A stretch of 64,000 bases of DNA from Bacteroidota bacterium. Its GTDB lineage: Bacteria > Bacteroidota > Bacteroidia > Chitinophagales > Saprospiraceae. Within the stretch, counting starts at the first letter, position 1. Each line of letters begins with the position of its first letter. Both the position numbers and the translations under genes were made by a program. The stretch covers positions 1 to 64,000 of the forward strand of contig PZPC01000008.1 in the NCBI GenBank assembly GCA_003045895.1, given 5' to 3'. Shown here in pieces: positions 52,201 to 60,863 of this stretch. The notes under the pieces were generated by a model. It did no database searches. It had not been told where the DNA came from and saw only the letters and a list, made by a program, of their open reading frames with translations.

Positions 52201-53841
52201 GGTGGCATTCACCGTATCAGACTGGGAAACCAGGCGCAAAAAATCGTAGTCGACATTGCCCGCATCGGCATTGACGTAGTGGTAAATTTTGTCTTTCATC
52301 TCGACCTCCTGCGTCTCCGGATCGTAGTTGATAAACCCTTTGCTCACCAGGTCATAAATGAGTGGCGTTATTCCTTCTACCGTAAAGCGGGAATTGATCC
52401 GACTGGCTAACAACGAAGCGGGGATAAAATTCGTGCCTTCTTTTTCGGCCGTAGCCTTCATGATGGCCAAAGGGTTTGCGGTAGCAATACTTTGAATTTG
52501 TTCGTATTCCCGCTGGTTGAAGTAATCCAGGGATTCGAAAGTGACATCATTTTTACTAACAAAGCTAACGGTAGGACGGCCGATGACCAGCGAATCCTGG
52601 TTGAGGTACGCCTTGAGGAAATCGGCATCGATATTCATCTGGTGTAAACTGTGGAAGAAGGGGTACCGCTCGGTACCTTTCTTTCCCCGGCTGAGCTCCA
52701 GCGACAAATCGCTGAGGTTGAGCCGGACGTTGGCAGCAGGATGAAAAAGGCTGTCGGCCGCCAGGTAAAGCACCGAGCGAATATCTTCACCAATAATGCG
52801 GCCCTGGTCTTTAACGGAGATGAGGTTACCCACTCCCAGGTAGCGGGGTTGGTTTAATTTGTTGAGCACCAGGAGTTCAGCAGGCCAGCTTTTGTCTCCT
52901 ACGGCAAAGACGGTCGACCCGTGCAACCGAAAGCCGCCCCGCAGCCGGACACCTTCACCAACATTCGAAATATTGATATACTTATCATCTGATTCAAACC
53001 GGGGATAAGTGGTACGGCTATCGTCAGCAACCAATTTATCGGAAAAAGACCCTTTGATTTTTTTTGCGCCAAAATACAGTGGGAAGGTAAGGTACGCTAC
53101 CGGCGCTTCGTACAAACTGCTGATGGTACTGATGGTATATTGTTCCAGGTCAACGGAAACGGCACTTCCCAGGCCCGTGCGTTGCCAGTTGGTTTTTCCA
53201 CCCGCCCCCCGCAACTCATTCTCCAACGGAAGATAAGTGAAATTAGCCTGGGTGATGGTCAGGGTATCATCCGATCGGAGAGCGGTCAGGATCGCCTGCT
53301 CTACCTTAAGGATGGGTTCTTCGTTGTAGGACCAGGTGTAATTATCAGCAAAGGCAAACCAACTGATGCTGGCAGGTGAGTACTTGATGGCATTGAATGC
53401 GTAGAAATCCCGGGAAAAGGAGAGAAAACTGGTGATGCTATTGGCTCGAAAATTGGCCTCATCAGCCAGCATCTGCTTAAAAACAGCTTGCCATTCGGCA
53501 AACTGGCTGCTTTGTCCGGCGTACTGCTTAATGTTCACCAATGCTTCCAGGTAATTCTGAAAATGCGGCGTCGCTCCCAGGCGCAAACTGCGCATGGTCA
53601 ATCCCGTGTTTACGATCAGGGTTTGCTCCTCGGGGCTAAACCCGCCGCCGGAAAATACTTTGATAAAACTGCGGTAGGCTTCTTCCACCGGCTTGGGCTT
53701 CCCGTTGGTCATTAGCGTCTGCAGCTCCTCTAAAAATTCGACCTGTTGCTGGGCAGGCGACATAGAATCCTGAGCGGTCTGGCCGGTGACAGCAGCTATC
53801 CAACCAAGCGAAATGGTCAGGGCAAATAACAATCGCAACAT
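49243..53841 (-). CDS. Very large secreted protein of unknown function
   Basis: 1532 residues with a signal peptide (MLRLLFALTISLGWIAAVTG). The rest is long and beta-rich, with irregular repeats that look like stacked beta strands (LKNSLLQIVGVDYIVTADAL, YVEIAPNAEMAILKNARIIA, YEASGFYEYNVGTHQQEFEL), faintly like OstA/LptD-type or large scaffold proteins, but I cannot assign a family. A Pro/Glu-rich linker lies at about 1277-1320 (FPPPKPEEEAADSVDN). No T9SS sorting domain and no enzyme motif were seen. It is 46 bases downstream of prmA on the same strand, so it may be cotranscribed with folD and prmA, or have its own promoter near 53890. Confidence 0.7.
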   Translation of the reverse strand: MLRLLFALTISLGWIAAVTGQTAQDSMSPAQQQVEFLEELQTLMTNGKPKPVEEAYRSFIKVFSGGGFSPEEQTLIVNTGLTMRSLRLGATPHFQNYLEALVNIKQYAGQSSQFAEWQAVFKQMLADEANFRANSITSFLSFSRDFYAFNAIKYSPASISWFAFADNYTWSYNEEPILKVEQAILTALRSDDTLTITQANFTYLPLENELRGAGGKTNWQRTGLGSAVSVDLEQYTISTISSLYEAPVAYLTFPLYFGAKKIKGSFSDKLVADDSRTTYPRFESDDKYINISNVGEGVRLRGGFRLHGSTVFAVGDKSWPAELLVLNKLNQPRYLGVGNLISVKDQGRIIGEDIRSVLYLAADSLFHPAANVRLNLSDLSLELSRGKKGTERYPFFHSLHQMNIDADFLKAYLNQDSLVIGRPTVSFVSKNDVTFESLDYFNQREYEQIQSIATANPLAIMKATAEKEGTNFIPASLLASRINSRFTVEGITPLIYDLVSKGFINYDPETQEVEMKDKIYHYVNADAGNVDYDFLRLVSQSDTVNATISLSNGYSLLNGVNKIEFSKTQRVAARPAAQQAYLRGDRNFDFDGRLFAGFAVFEGKDFRFKYQDFIVQMDSVRYFDLFIPTGAVDDNQQPIALSMDSRIEHLSGVLLVDAPNNKSGRKNIFIFPSLQSKTNSFVYYDKTTTQGGVYARDSFFFELQPFTFDHLDIFGPQDVKFKGRLFSNNMFPEINETLVLQEEDQSLGFSTKTPTAGFPTYDNKGTFSGELDLSNKGLLGKGRLDYLAAKINSDDLTFMPKLTTGSAEAFDLQEDREGPVPVPEVHGEQVNIEWRPYSDSLIVRSAEAPFEMFKQGDHQLDGSLVLTPASLRGAGKLGWSLAVANSPIFSFGPNDAQADTMNIQIKALEVGDRLALETSNVKGSLDFDKSIGHFEANDESVVTILPYNQYLTTMNEFDWDMKGSTIKFESEEGQPALFTSIHPDQDSLRFRGKEATYNLKNSLLQIVGVDYIVTADALIYPDSQYVEIAPNAEMAILKNARIIADTINRYHVINRATVAVKGRRMYEASGFYEYNVGTHQQEFELQNIIGQPIGKGAYKDKLTATRATGEIEPADTFYIDNKTQFRGTISLDAGSKSLNFNGFARIVAENLPNKYWFTVSFEGDKNDLVINYDVPKSYDSEPLFTGLFLSKEFGTIYPRILTPLLFRKDRPMLSLSKGVFRYLKDKDQFVFGDSSVVVRNERVGNKMLFKNSDGSAEFEGKFTLGSELKYVSVDAAGRAFTTFPPPKPEEEAADSVDNKPNIMLADEPLVPVEPEPAPEVEKIEVTAEWMMGLKMPMPEALMKIVFNDFVSAAFEARPIGYLTDIAFFKKTVEELFPESKERRDALDGLALGFLDMPKRVNPYAFLFSKLPMKWHEDYQSFVSTSKENGLISINGESLNKTVECYVELKMPSAEKDDRLYVYLKSPSGLFYFFGFKSGILSITSNNTVFMQQLEGMKASELITKMPDGETYEIQAVDAGSANLFLRRIQAVQ

Positions 53842-53887
53842 AAATTTCTTTAATTTTCTTGTCCAGGTAGCGTTTTTAAGGCACCAA

Positions 53888-54724
53888 TTACAAAGGTCGT
53901 TGGTAATGCAGCATCAGCCAACCTTCTCTTTCGCGTTGGCCTACTTTTTTCCAGCCCTGCAAGATGGCTTCTGCTTCGACCAATGTCTGATCTTGCCGAA
54001 GAATGCCGGAAACCAGTAAATCACCGCCTGCTTCAGTTCGCTCGTATAACGCCCCCAGACTAGCGAGTATTACATTGCGGTTAATGTTAGCCAAGATCAC
54101 CTGGTATTTTCGCCGGGGTACGGCCGACAGGTCGCCGGTGTAGACCGCGATATCCGCTACCTGATTCACGGCCATATTGACCAGGGTGTTCTCCGTGGCC
54201 GGTGGCTCAATATCTACGGCATCGGTCATACCGGCACCTAATTTTTGGGCAAGAATCGCCAGAATCCCCGTCCCACAGCCAAAGTCAAAAACACTTTTGC
54301 CGGTCCACTCCAATTCCCCCATCCGTTCCATCATCAGATAAGTCGTGGCGTGGTGTCCCGTACCAAAAGCCATCCGGGGATGGATGAGTAATTCGTAGGT
54401 AACCCCAACAAAAGAAGGGTGAAATTCGGCCCTGACCCCTACAAAATTCCCCACCTGCACGGGCTGAAAAGCGGCTTCCCACTGTTCGTTCCAGTTTTGG
54501 TCAGGCAACAACTCCCGTTCCCAGGCACAAGAAAAGTTGGCAACAATGGCTTTTAATTCCTGCTCTACGGCCGTATCCGTCAGGCTTACCGGCAGGTAGC
54601 CTGTGAGCGAATTTTCCGCTTCCAGAAAACCATTAAAGGGCAGTTCTTCCAGTCGACACAGCATGCGCTCCATCGGTTCGCCACCGAGGTGGAAAGTATA
54701 TATCCAGTAACCAGCACTATCCAT
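53888..54724 (-). CDS. prmA: Ribosomal protein L11 methyltransferase
   Basis: 278 residues. PrmA trimethylates ribosomal protein L11. The SAM-binding motif FDFGCGTGILAILAQKLGA is clear, preceded by HPRMAFGTGHHATTYLMMER and followed by VILANINRNVIL (the N-I-N/NPPY-like motif of the family). The N-terminal domain (about 1-110) is the L11-binding part. The gene overlaps folD by 8 bases, so the two are translationally coupled. The large orphan gene follows. Confidence 0.93.
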   Translation of the reverse strand: MDSAGYWIYTFHLGGEPMERMLCRLEELPFNGFLEAENSLTGYLPVSLTDTAVEQELKAIVANFSCAWERELLPDQNWNEQWEAAFQPVQVGNFVGVRAEFHPSFVGVTYELLIHPRMAFGTGHHATTYLMMERMGELEWTGKSVFDFGCGTGILAILAQKLGAGMTDAVDIEPPATENTLVNMAVNQVADIAVYTGDLSAVPRRKYQVILANINRNVILASLGALYERTEAGGDLLVSGILRQDQTLVEAEAILQGWKKVGQREREGWLMLHYQRPL

Positions 54725-55598
54725 AAATCGTTTTTTTACTGGCGCTCAAGGTATTCATCAGCAACGAAACCACCGTCATTTGTCCAACGCCACCAGGAAC
54801 GGGCGTAATAAAGCTACATTTGGGGGAAACGTTCGGAAAATCCACATCACCTACCAGTCGGTACCCACGAGCAGCTGTTGGATCATCGATCCGATTGATT
54901 CCTACATCAATGACAACAGCACCGGGTTTGACCATGTCGGCCGTAATGGTATTGGGGCTGCCCACAGAGGCTACGATAATATCAGCGCGCAGGGTATGCT
55001 CAGCCAGGTTGGCTGTCCGGCTGTGGCAGAGGGTAACCGTAGCATCACCCACGGGTCCCTTGCGGGAAAGCAGGATACTAATGGGAGTTCCCACAATGTT
55101 GCTGCGCCCCACAACGACCACCTCTTTACCCGCCGTGGCAATGCCATAGCGGCGGAGGGTTTCGATGATTCCACACGGCGTTGCCGGCAAATAGCAAGGC
55201 ATCCCGAGAGCCATACGGCCCATGTTCACCGGATGAAAACCATCGACATCCTTGGCGGGGTCGATGGCCAGGGTGAGGGTTTCCTCGTCGAGATGATCGG
55301 GTAAAGGCAACTGCACAATAAACCCGTCAATACCAGGATCGTGGTTCAATTCCTGGATAATATGCAACAATTCAGCCTGAGAGACATCACTTGGCCTCCG
55401 AATGAGCGTAGAGTGAAAACCCACTTGTTCACAAGATTTCACTTTATTGCGGACGTAAACCTGGCTAGCAGGATTGTCGCCAACCAAAATGGCTGCCAGA
55501 TGGGGTACTTTACCCCCCTTACTGAGGAGAGCAGCTACTTCTTCTGCTATTTCTTCTTTAATTTGGCGTGCCAAATATTTTCCGTCTAATAGTTCCAT
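54717..55598 (-). CDS. folD: Bifunctional methylenetetrahydrofolate dehydrogenase/cyclohydrolase
   Basis: 293 residues from ATG 55598; the longer frame from 55646 adds 16 residues that do not match the family. The protein has YVRNKVKSCEQVGFHS (catalytic Lys region), GIDGFIVQLPLPDHLDEE, CYLPATPCGI, VVVVGRSNIVGTPISILLSR and GAVVIDVGINR. It interconverts methylene- and formyl-tetrahydrofolate in one-carbon metabolism. The 3' end overlaps prmA. A -7 motif lies about 20 bases before the start. Confidence 0.95.
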   Translation of the reverse strand: MELLDGKYLARQIKEEIAEEVAALLSKGGKVPHLAAILVGDNPASQVYVRNKVKSCEQVGFHSTLIRRPSDVSQAELLHIIQELNHDPGIDGFIVQLPLPDHLDEETLTLAIDPAKDVDGFHPVNMGRMALGMPCYLPATPCGIIETLRRYGIATAGKEVVVVGRSNIVGTPISILLSRKGPVGDATVTLCHSRTANLAEHTLRADIIVASVGSPNTITADMVKPGAVVIDVGINRIDDPTAARGYRLVGDVDFPNVSPKCSFITPVPGGVGQMTVVSLLMNTLSASKKTIYG

Positions 55599-55618
55599 GC
55601 TTCTTTTTCGGTGAGTGG

Positions 55619-55626
55619 CAAAGATA
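55619..55626 (-). promoter_or_regulatory. Putative -7 promoter element of folD
   Basis: Minus-strand TATCTTTG, exact TAnnTTTG match, 20 bases before the ATG at 55598. This also supports the shorter folD start, because the longer reading frame would begin upstream of the promoter. Confidence 0.5.
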
Positions 55627-55761
55627 GTTGATTTGATCAATTGCACGATCCTTTGGGCGGTGAATGCCGCACGGATTGCGCACAGATTTACCAGAACGTC
55701 CTGGGAATGGCCAAATGCCGGTTATTTGGTAAGGAACGAAAACAGACTTCGATAAAATAAA

Positions 55762-55769
55762 TACTTTTG
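55762..55769 (+). promoter_or_regulatory. Possible -7 promoter element of the first giant adhesin
   Basis: TACTTTTG fits TAnnTTTG, 113 bases before the ATG at 55883, leaving a long leader. No -33 partner at the proper distance. Confidence 0.3.
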
Positions 55770-55882
55770 CCTGTCCTATCCTCCATGCGGCGGAAATTAC
55801 CAGGCCAAGAAAATATTTTCACTCAAATTCTAGTTGTGTCTGGTACGCTAATCCAACTCAAACCCAGCAATAATTGATAACC

Positions 55883-58800
55883 ATGAAAATAAATTTACCC
55901 AGAAACTGTTTGTTGGTGCTCGGCTTGGTGGTCTTGCTTTTTGAATTGAATGCCCAGAATTACCTCCTGAATGGCCTGCCTATTACAGCCTGCACCGGCA
56001 ATTTCCTGGACAGTGGTGGTAATGCAGGCGGTTATGGGATCAACGAAAATTTCACGACTACCATCTGCAGTGATGGCAGTTCGGGGTCCCATATCCAGTT
56101 GCTGTTCTCCGGAATCAATATTGGCAGTGGTGAAACCATTTCTTTTTATGACGCCCCTACGGCCGACCCGGCCTTTGTTTTTGACAACGCTTTTCTTATC
56201 ACGCCCAACAATCCCTTTATTATCCAGGCCACTACCGCCAACAGCAGTGGCTGCCTGACAGTGGTCTTTACTTCTGACGACCAGGATGGTGGTGAAAGTG
56301 GTTGGGGGGCCGTTATCAATTGCACGGTAGCATGCCAAAGCATCTATGCCAATCTACTCGGTAGTACGCCCAGTGTCATGCCCGCAGATACGGGTTGGAT
56401 AGACATCTGCCCGGGGGAAGCAATCACCTTCAACAGCGCGGGAAGCTATCCACAAAATGGCCTGGCTTATACCCAAAATGACCAACTCAGCAATTTTACC
56501 TGGGAATTTGGCGACGGCAACACCGCGCAGGGGCCAACGACCAGCCATACCTACACCGAACCAGGTGGTTACACCGCACAATTGCGAATCGTTGATACGT
56601 TTGGCTGCCGAAACACCAATTTCTTGTCACAACGCATTCGGGTAGCGCCCTATCCTGTTTTTGTGCTCAACAATGCCCTCGACACCCTGTTGTGCAGTGG
56701 CGACACCCTCCGTATCACCTCCTCCACCAATCCACTCAACCCAGCGGACTTACTGGTCATTCCGGACACGGGATTTTTCAACCGCAACAATGTCCGTGCC
56801 GATACTACTTTTCTACCCGATGGTACGGGAGCCGAATACGAATCCAGTATTACCTTTACCCAGTTTCTGCCGGGTGCGACCCTGACCAGTGCCGATGCCA
56901 TTGATTTTATTACCCTGGAGATCGAGCATTCTTTCGGTGGTGATTTGAACCTGGAGATCGTCTGTCCGGACGGGACGGCGGTTGACCTGCTGCGTTTTCC
57001 ATCGGCCATTGCTTCCACCAATTTCGGCGAACCTTTTGCCACCGCTCCAGTGGACGGGCGTTCCAATGATCCTACGCCAGGTATTCCCTATACCTACCTG
57101 TTCCAGGAAGGTGCCGCCAACGGAACCTTGCGGCAATTCGCCACCACAGCACCTTTTTATAATTATACCACCGTTCCCAGTGTAGTAGATGGTGCCACCT
57201 TCACCAATACCGACCGGTATTTCCCCGCCGGCACCTACCGTCCCGAACAAAGCTTCGCCAACCTGGTAGGCTGCCCGCTGAATGGCGAGTGGAAAATCCG
57301 GATACGTGACAACATCGGCCAGGACAATGGGTGGCTGTTTGCCTGGAGAATCACCTTCCGGGAGGACCTCTATCCCGTTACCGAAACGTTCACCCCTGCT
57401 TTTGTCGATTGGGGCTGGACGACCAACCCTACGGTTATTACCACCAACCAAAACCAGGTGGTTGCCGCTGCCCAAAATGCCGGAATAGCTACCCAAAACT
57501 TTTTTGTACTGGACGCTTTTGGCTGTCGCAGCGACACCACCTTCAACTTCACCATCCTCCCTCCTACTCACCCCGATTGCACCCAGTGTGATATCGAGCT
57601 CAACGAACAGGAAGATGTGATTTTGTGCGAAAACGAAGCCGCCAATTTCAACGTTAGTCCGGTCGGATCACTTGCCCGGCCAATCACCTTTGAACGCTTT
57701 CCCCAGTACACCATCGGGCGGGCCAACCACCCGGCCAACAATCCCTACCGCAGTACGCTCAACGTCAGCAACATTTCCCCCGGTATCTTAAATAACCCGC
57801 TGGGGCAAATTGTCTCGGTTTGTGTCACCCTTACAACCGACGTTGCGGCCGATATCAATCTGATCCTGGAGGCCCCCAATGGTGTCCGGCTGACCCTTTC
57901 TTCCGGAAATGGCGGCAATTCAGCAGCGGGCTACCTCAACACCTGCTTTACCCCTTCGTCCTTGCTGTCCATAACCGACCCTGGGCAACAACCGCCCTAC
58001 ACCGGCGCCTTCCAGCCCCAAGGCAACTGGAACACCCTGATTGGCACCAATATAACGGGCAATTGGACGCTCCTGGTTAGCGACGGCATGAATCCGTTGG
58101 AATTTGGAGAACTCCTGACCTGGTCCATTACCTTTCGTAACCAAAATACCTATACCTACACCTGGACCCCAACGGAGGGCCTTTCCTGTAGCGAGTGCCC
58201 CAATCCCGTAGCCCGTCCTACCACTACTACCGCCTACGAACTCACGGTCACGGACCTGAACGGCTGCCAGCTGCAAGACACCATTTTAGCGCTGGTGGTT
58301 GCCGACATTCCGGCACCAATGGTAACCTGCCAGGAAAACGGTAATGCCATTTTATTTTCCTGGCTCCCACTTACCAATGTTGCCAATTACGAATACCGGA
58401 TCACAACTGCAAATGGTACCACCAACTGGTTGGGGCCCATTTCCGATACCAGTGTGCTGGTGGAAAACCTGATCAATGGCGATCAAACGACCCTGGAAGT
58501 AAGGGCGTTTTTCCCCGGCCTGGAGGCCACTTGTTCCCTGCCCAGTGCAATGACCACCTGCATGTCAACTTTTTGCGGGCTGCAGGTCGATCCGCCAACC
58601 CTTACGCCCACCACTTGTTTTGACGCCGCAGATGGCGCATTACAGGTAAATATAAGTGCGGGAGCCCCTCCCTTTTCCGTAACCTTCAATGGTACGACCT
58701 CGAACCAGACCTTCTTTCCGGGCCTTGCTGCTGGAAATTACAGCTACACCGTTCTGGACGCCCAGAACTGTGAATTTTCTGACAACATCACCATTGCGGC

Positions 58801-60514
58801 CCCCGATAGTCTCTACGCGTTTGTTAACCAAACCTACCGGAGTTGTGCCGGGCTCCAGGAGAACGAAGCCCTGATTGCGGGTGGTGGTGGAGCCGGCAAC
58901 TACACTTACGGGTGGAGTGATGGCCAAACGGGTGCCTTAGCGACTAACTTAATGAACGGCAATTATTCCATCACCGTTACCGATGGGTCGGGATGCCAGA
59001 CCACCACGACAATAACCATTGTCGGACTGGACTCCATCCGGATAAATTTCATTGCCGACCGCCCCAGCTGTAATGGCCTGTCGGATGGTGGAATTGGGAT
59101 TAACCAGGTAACCGGAGGGGTGGGTATGAACGAAAGCGACTACACCTACCGCTGGGACAATGGCGATACCACCCTGGTCAGGACGGGCATTCCTGGTGGC
59201 GTTATTTATGCCGTTACCGCAACGGATGCCCAAGGTTGTACCGGCGTCCAATCCCGACTATTGGCTGACCCTCCTCCGATCACTTTTGACTTGTTGGCCA
59301 CAACCCCCAATTGCTTTGGCGATGCCAACGGGAGTCTTACCCTTGCCAACCTAAACAGTCCGAATGGGATGCTTACCAACATCCAATGGGACAATGCCGC
59401 CAACAACCAAACAACCGTCACCGCCACCAATCTTGCGGCGGGCGCTTACAGCGTTACCGTTACCGATGCCAACAGCTGCATGGCCAATGCAACGGCTACC
59501 CTAGGCCAACCGCCGACCTTAGTTGCAGCATTTACGACCAGGGACAACATTTGCTTTGGTTACGCAGATGGGGCAGTCCTTGTTACGGCAAGTGGTGGCG
59601 TGCCAGACTACGACTACCAGTGGTTCAATGGTGCTGTGGGCCCGAATCTGACCAACCTCCAGGCAGGCACCTACGCCGTAACCGTTAGCGACAGCCGTGG
59701 CTGCGAGGTTGTTCTTTTGCCCACCGTTACGCAACCTCCCTCCTTCACCGCAAGCGCTGAAACCGAGCCAACCAGTTGTTTCGGAACCCGCGACGGGCGA
59801 ATTACGGTTACTCCTGCCGGCGGTGCACCCCCCTACCGGTACAGCATTGGCAACATGAACTTTTCGGCCAGCAATGTACTACTCGGACTAGCTGGCGGCA
59901 ACTATACGCTCTTCATCCGGGATGCCAGTGGCTGCCAGTTCAATCTGGCTGCTACCGTAGGCGAACCTGCCGAATTCAGCGTCGATGCTGGCCCTGACCT
60001 GCGCATGCTGTACGGCGACAGCATTGAACTAGCCGCCGTTGTCAGCAATGCCCAAGGCAGCGTTTCGTTGGTTTGGAACCCGCCCTATCCTGGTAGTCTA
60101 AGTTGTGAGGTATGCCCCAACCCGATAGCCTCGCCGGATTACACCCTCGACTACCAATTATTGGCTTATGATGAGAACGATTGTGAAGCCAGCGATATCC
60201 TTCGCGTGTTTGTGGACAAACCCAAATTGGCGGTGGTTCCCACGGGTTTCACGCCTAATAATGATGGCTACAATGACCTGCTCCTGGTACACGGCTTACC
60301 AGGCACCCAGGTCCTGAACTTTCAGGTTTTCGATCGCTGGGGTGAATTGGTCTATACCGCTTCCGACTTTCCCGTTAATCAAGCAGCAGTGGGCTGGGAT
60401 GGCTCCTTCCGGAATCAGCCGATGAACGGCGGCGTTTTTGTGTGGTTGTTGGTTGTCCGCCACCTCGATGGTACAGAAGAACGCTACCAGGGACAGACCA
60501 CGCTGATCAGGTAA
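55883..60514 (+). CDS. Giant surface adhesin: CUB-like, PKD, two P-domains, SprB repeats, T9SS type B (gliding-associated) C-terminus
   Basis: 1543 residues from ATG 55883. A signal peptide is followed by a CUB-like domain (about 30-150), a PKD domain (about 171-246, FTWEFGDGNTAQGP), a proprotein-convertase P-domain (about 293-492, IEHSFGGDLNLEIVCPDGT ... GEWKIRIRDNIGQDNGWLFA), a second P-domain-like unit (about 596-752, GNWTLLVSDGMNP), an Fn3-like segment (about 806-892) and six SprB-like repeats (about 911-1353) with the pattern C-F-x-x-x-D-G ... TYAVTVSDSRGC. It ends in a type B sorting domain (about 1451-1543, PTGFTPNNDGYNDLL), the gliding-motility-associated C-terminus. It should be secreted by T9SS and act in adhesion or gliding. 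A close paralogue follows in tandem. Confidence 0.92.
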   Translation: MKINLPRNCLLVLGLVVLLFELNAQNYLLNGLPITACTGNFLDSGGNAGGYGINENFTTTICSDGSSGSHIQLLFSGINIGSGETISFYDAPTADPAFVFDNAFLITPNNPFIIQATTANSSGCLTVVFTSDDQDGGESGWGAVINCTVACQSIYANLLGSTPSVMPADTGWIDICPGEAITFNSAGSYPQNGLAYTQNDQLSNFTWEFGDGNTAQGPTTSHTYTEPGGYTAQLRIVDTFGCRNTNFLSQRIRVAPYPVFVLNNALDTLLCSGDTLRITSSTNPLNPADLLVIPDTGFFNRNNVRADTTFLPDGTGAEYESSITFTQFLPGATLTSADAIDFITLEIEHSFGGDLNLEIVCPDGTAVDLLRFPSAIASTNFGEPFATAPVDGRSNDPTPGIPYTYLFQEGAANGTLRQFATTAPFYNYTTVPSVVDGATFTNTDRYFPAGTYRPEQSFANLVGCPLNGEWKIRIRDNIGQDNGWLFAWRITFREDLYPVTETFTPAFVDWGWTTNPTVITTNQNQVVAAAQNAGIATQNFFVLDAFGCRSDTTFNFTILPPTHPDCTQCDIELNEQEDVILCENEAANFNVSPVGSLARPITFERFPQYTIGRANHPANNPYRSTLNVSNISPGILNNPLGQIVSVCVTLTTDVAADINLILEAPNGVRLTLSSGNGGNSAAGYLNTCFTPSSLLSITDPGQQPPYTGAFQPQGNWNTLIGTNITGNWTLLVSDGMNPLEFGELLTWSITFRNQNTYTYTWTPTEGLSCSECPNPVARPTTTTAYELTVTDLNGCQLQDTILALVVADIPAPMVTCQENGNAILFSWLPLTNVANYEYRITTANGTTNWLGPISDTSVLVENLINGDQTTLEVRAFFPGLEATCSLPSAMTTCMSTFCGLQVDPPTLTPTTCFDAADGALQVNISAGAPPFSVTFNGTTSNQTFFPGLAAGNYSYTVLDAQNCEFSDNITIAAPDSLYAFVNQTYRSCAGLQENEALIAGGGGAGNYTYGWSDGQTGALATNLMNGNYSITVTDGSGCQTTTTITIVGLDSIRINFIADRPSCNGLSDGGIGINQVTGGVGMNESDYTYRWDNGDTTLVRTGIPGGVIYAVTATDAQGCTGVQSRLLADPPPITFDLLATTPNCFGDANGSLTLANLNSPNGMLTNIQWDNAANNQTTVTATNLAAGAYSVTVTDANSCMANATATLGQPPTLVAAFTTRDNICFGYADGAVLVTASGGVPDYDYQWFNGAVGPNLTNLQAGTYAVTVSDSRGCEVVLLPTVTQPPSFTASAETEPTSCFGTRDGRITVTPAGGAPPYRYSIGNMNFSASNVLLGLAGGNYTLFIRDASGCQFNLAATVGEPAEFSVDAGPDLRMLYGDSIELAAVVSNAQGSVSLVWNPPYPGSLSCEVCPNPIASPDYTLDYQLLAYDENDCEASDILRVFVDKPKLAVVPTGFTPNNDGYNDLLLVHGLPGTQVLNFQVFDRWGELVYTASDFPVNQAAVGWDGSFRNQPMNGGVFVWLLVVRHLDGTEERYQGQTTLIR

Positions 60515-60863
60515 GCCGCGGAGTTATCCCAGTGGGCGACCTAATGGATATAAAGTCAGCACATTTGTCGGTTAACAGTTGTAATTAAGGTATAAAAGTC
60601 TACCTTCCCCGCTCAAAACAAAATAGTTTTGCGGGGAATTGTTAAATGCAATGTTGCTTACAAAATAAATTAGGCTCGTTAGATGAAGATGGTTATATTT
60701 GCTTTAAGCATAGCAACAGCAATCAAACTTCTCCTAACTGACTTTTTCCAAAGTCCGTGACGCCCTTCAGCATATTGTGTAATTCCCAGTTATACCCCTG
60801 CGTTAACGAGCAGCTGCTTTGTTAATAGATTTTTACGTTAATTCGAATCAAAAAAGGTCATCC
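60515..60863. other. 349-base gap between the tandem adhesin genes
   Basis: No gene is seen. TCCCCGC-TC-AAAAC (60606-60619) pairs with GTTTTGCGGGGA (60626-60637) around a 6-base loop, a stem of 12 pairs with a 2-base bulge and no T run, so it may be a regulatory stem or a weak terminator. An exact TATATTTG motif lies at 60694-60701. The 160 bases up to the next ATG look like an untranslated leader. Confidence 0.5.
60694..60701 (+). promoter_or_regulatory. Possible -7 promoter element of the second giant adhesin
   Basis: TATATTTG, exact TAnnTTTG match, 163 bases before the ATG at 60864. This would give a long leader, similar to the first adhesin. Confidence 0.3.
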
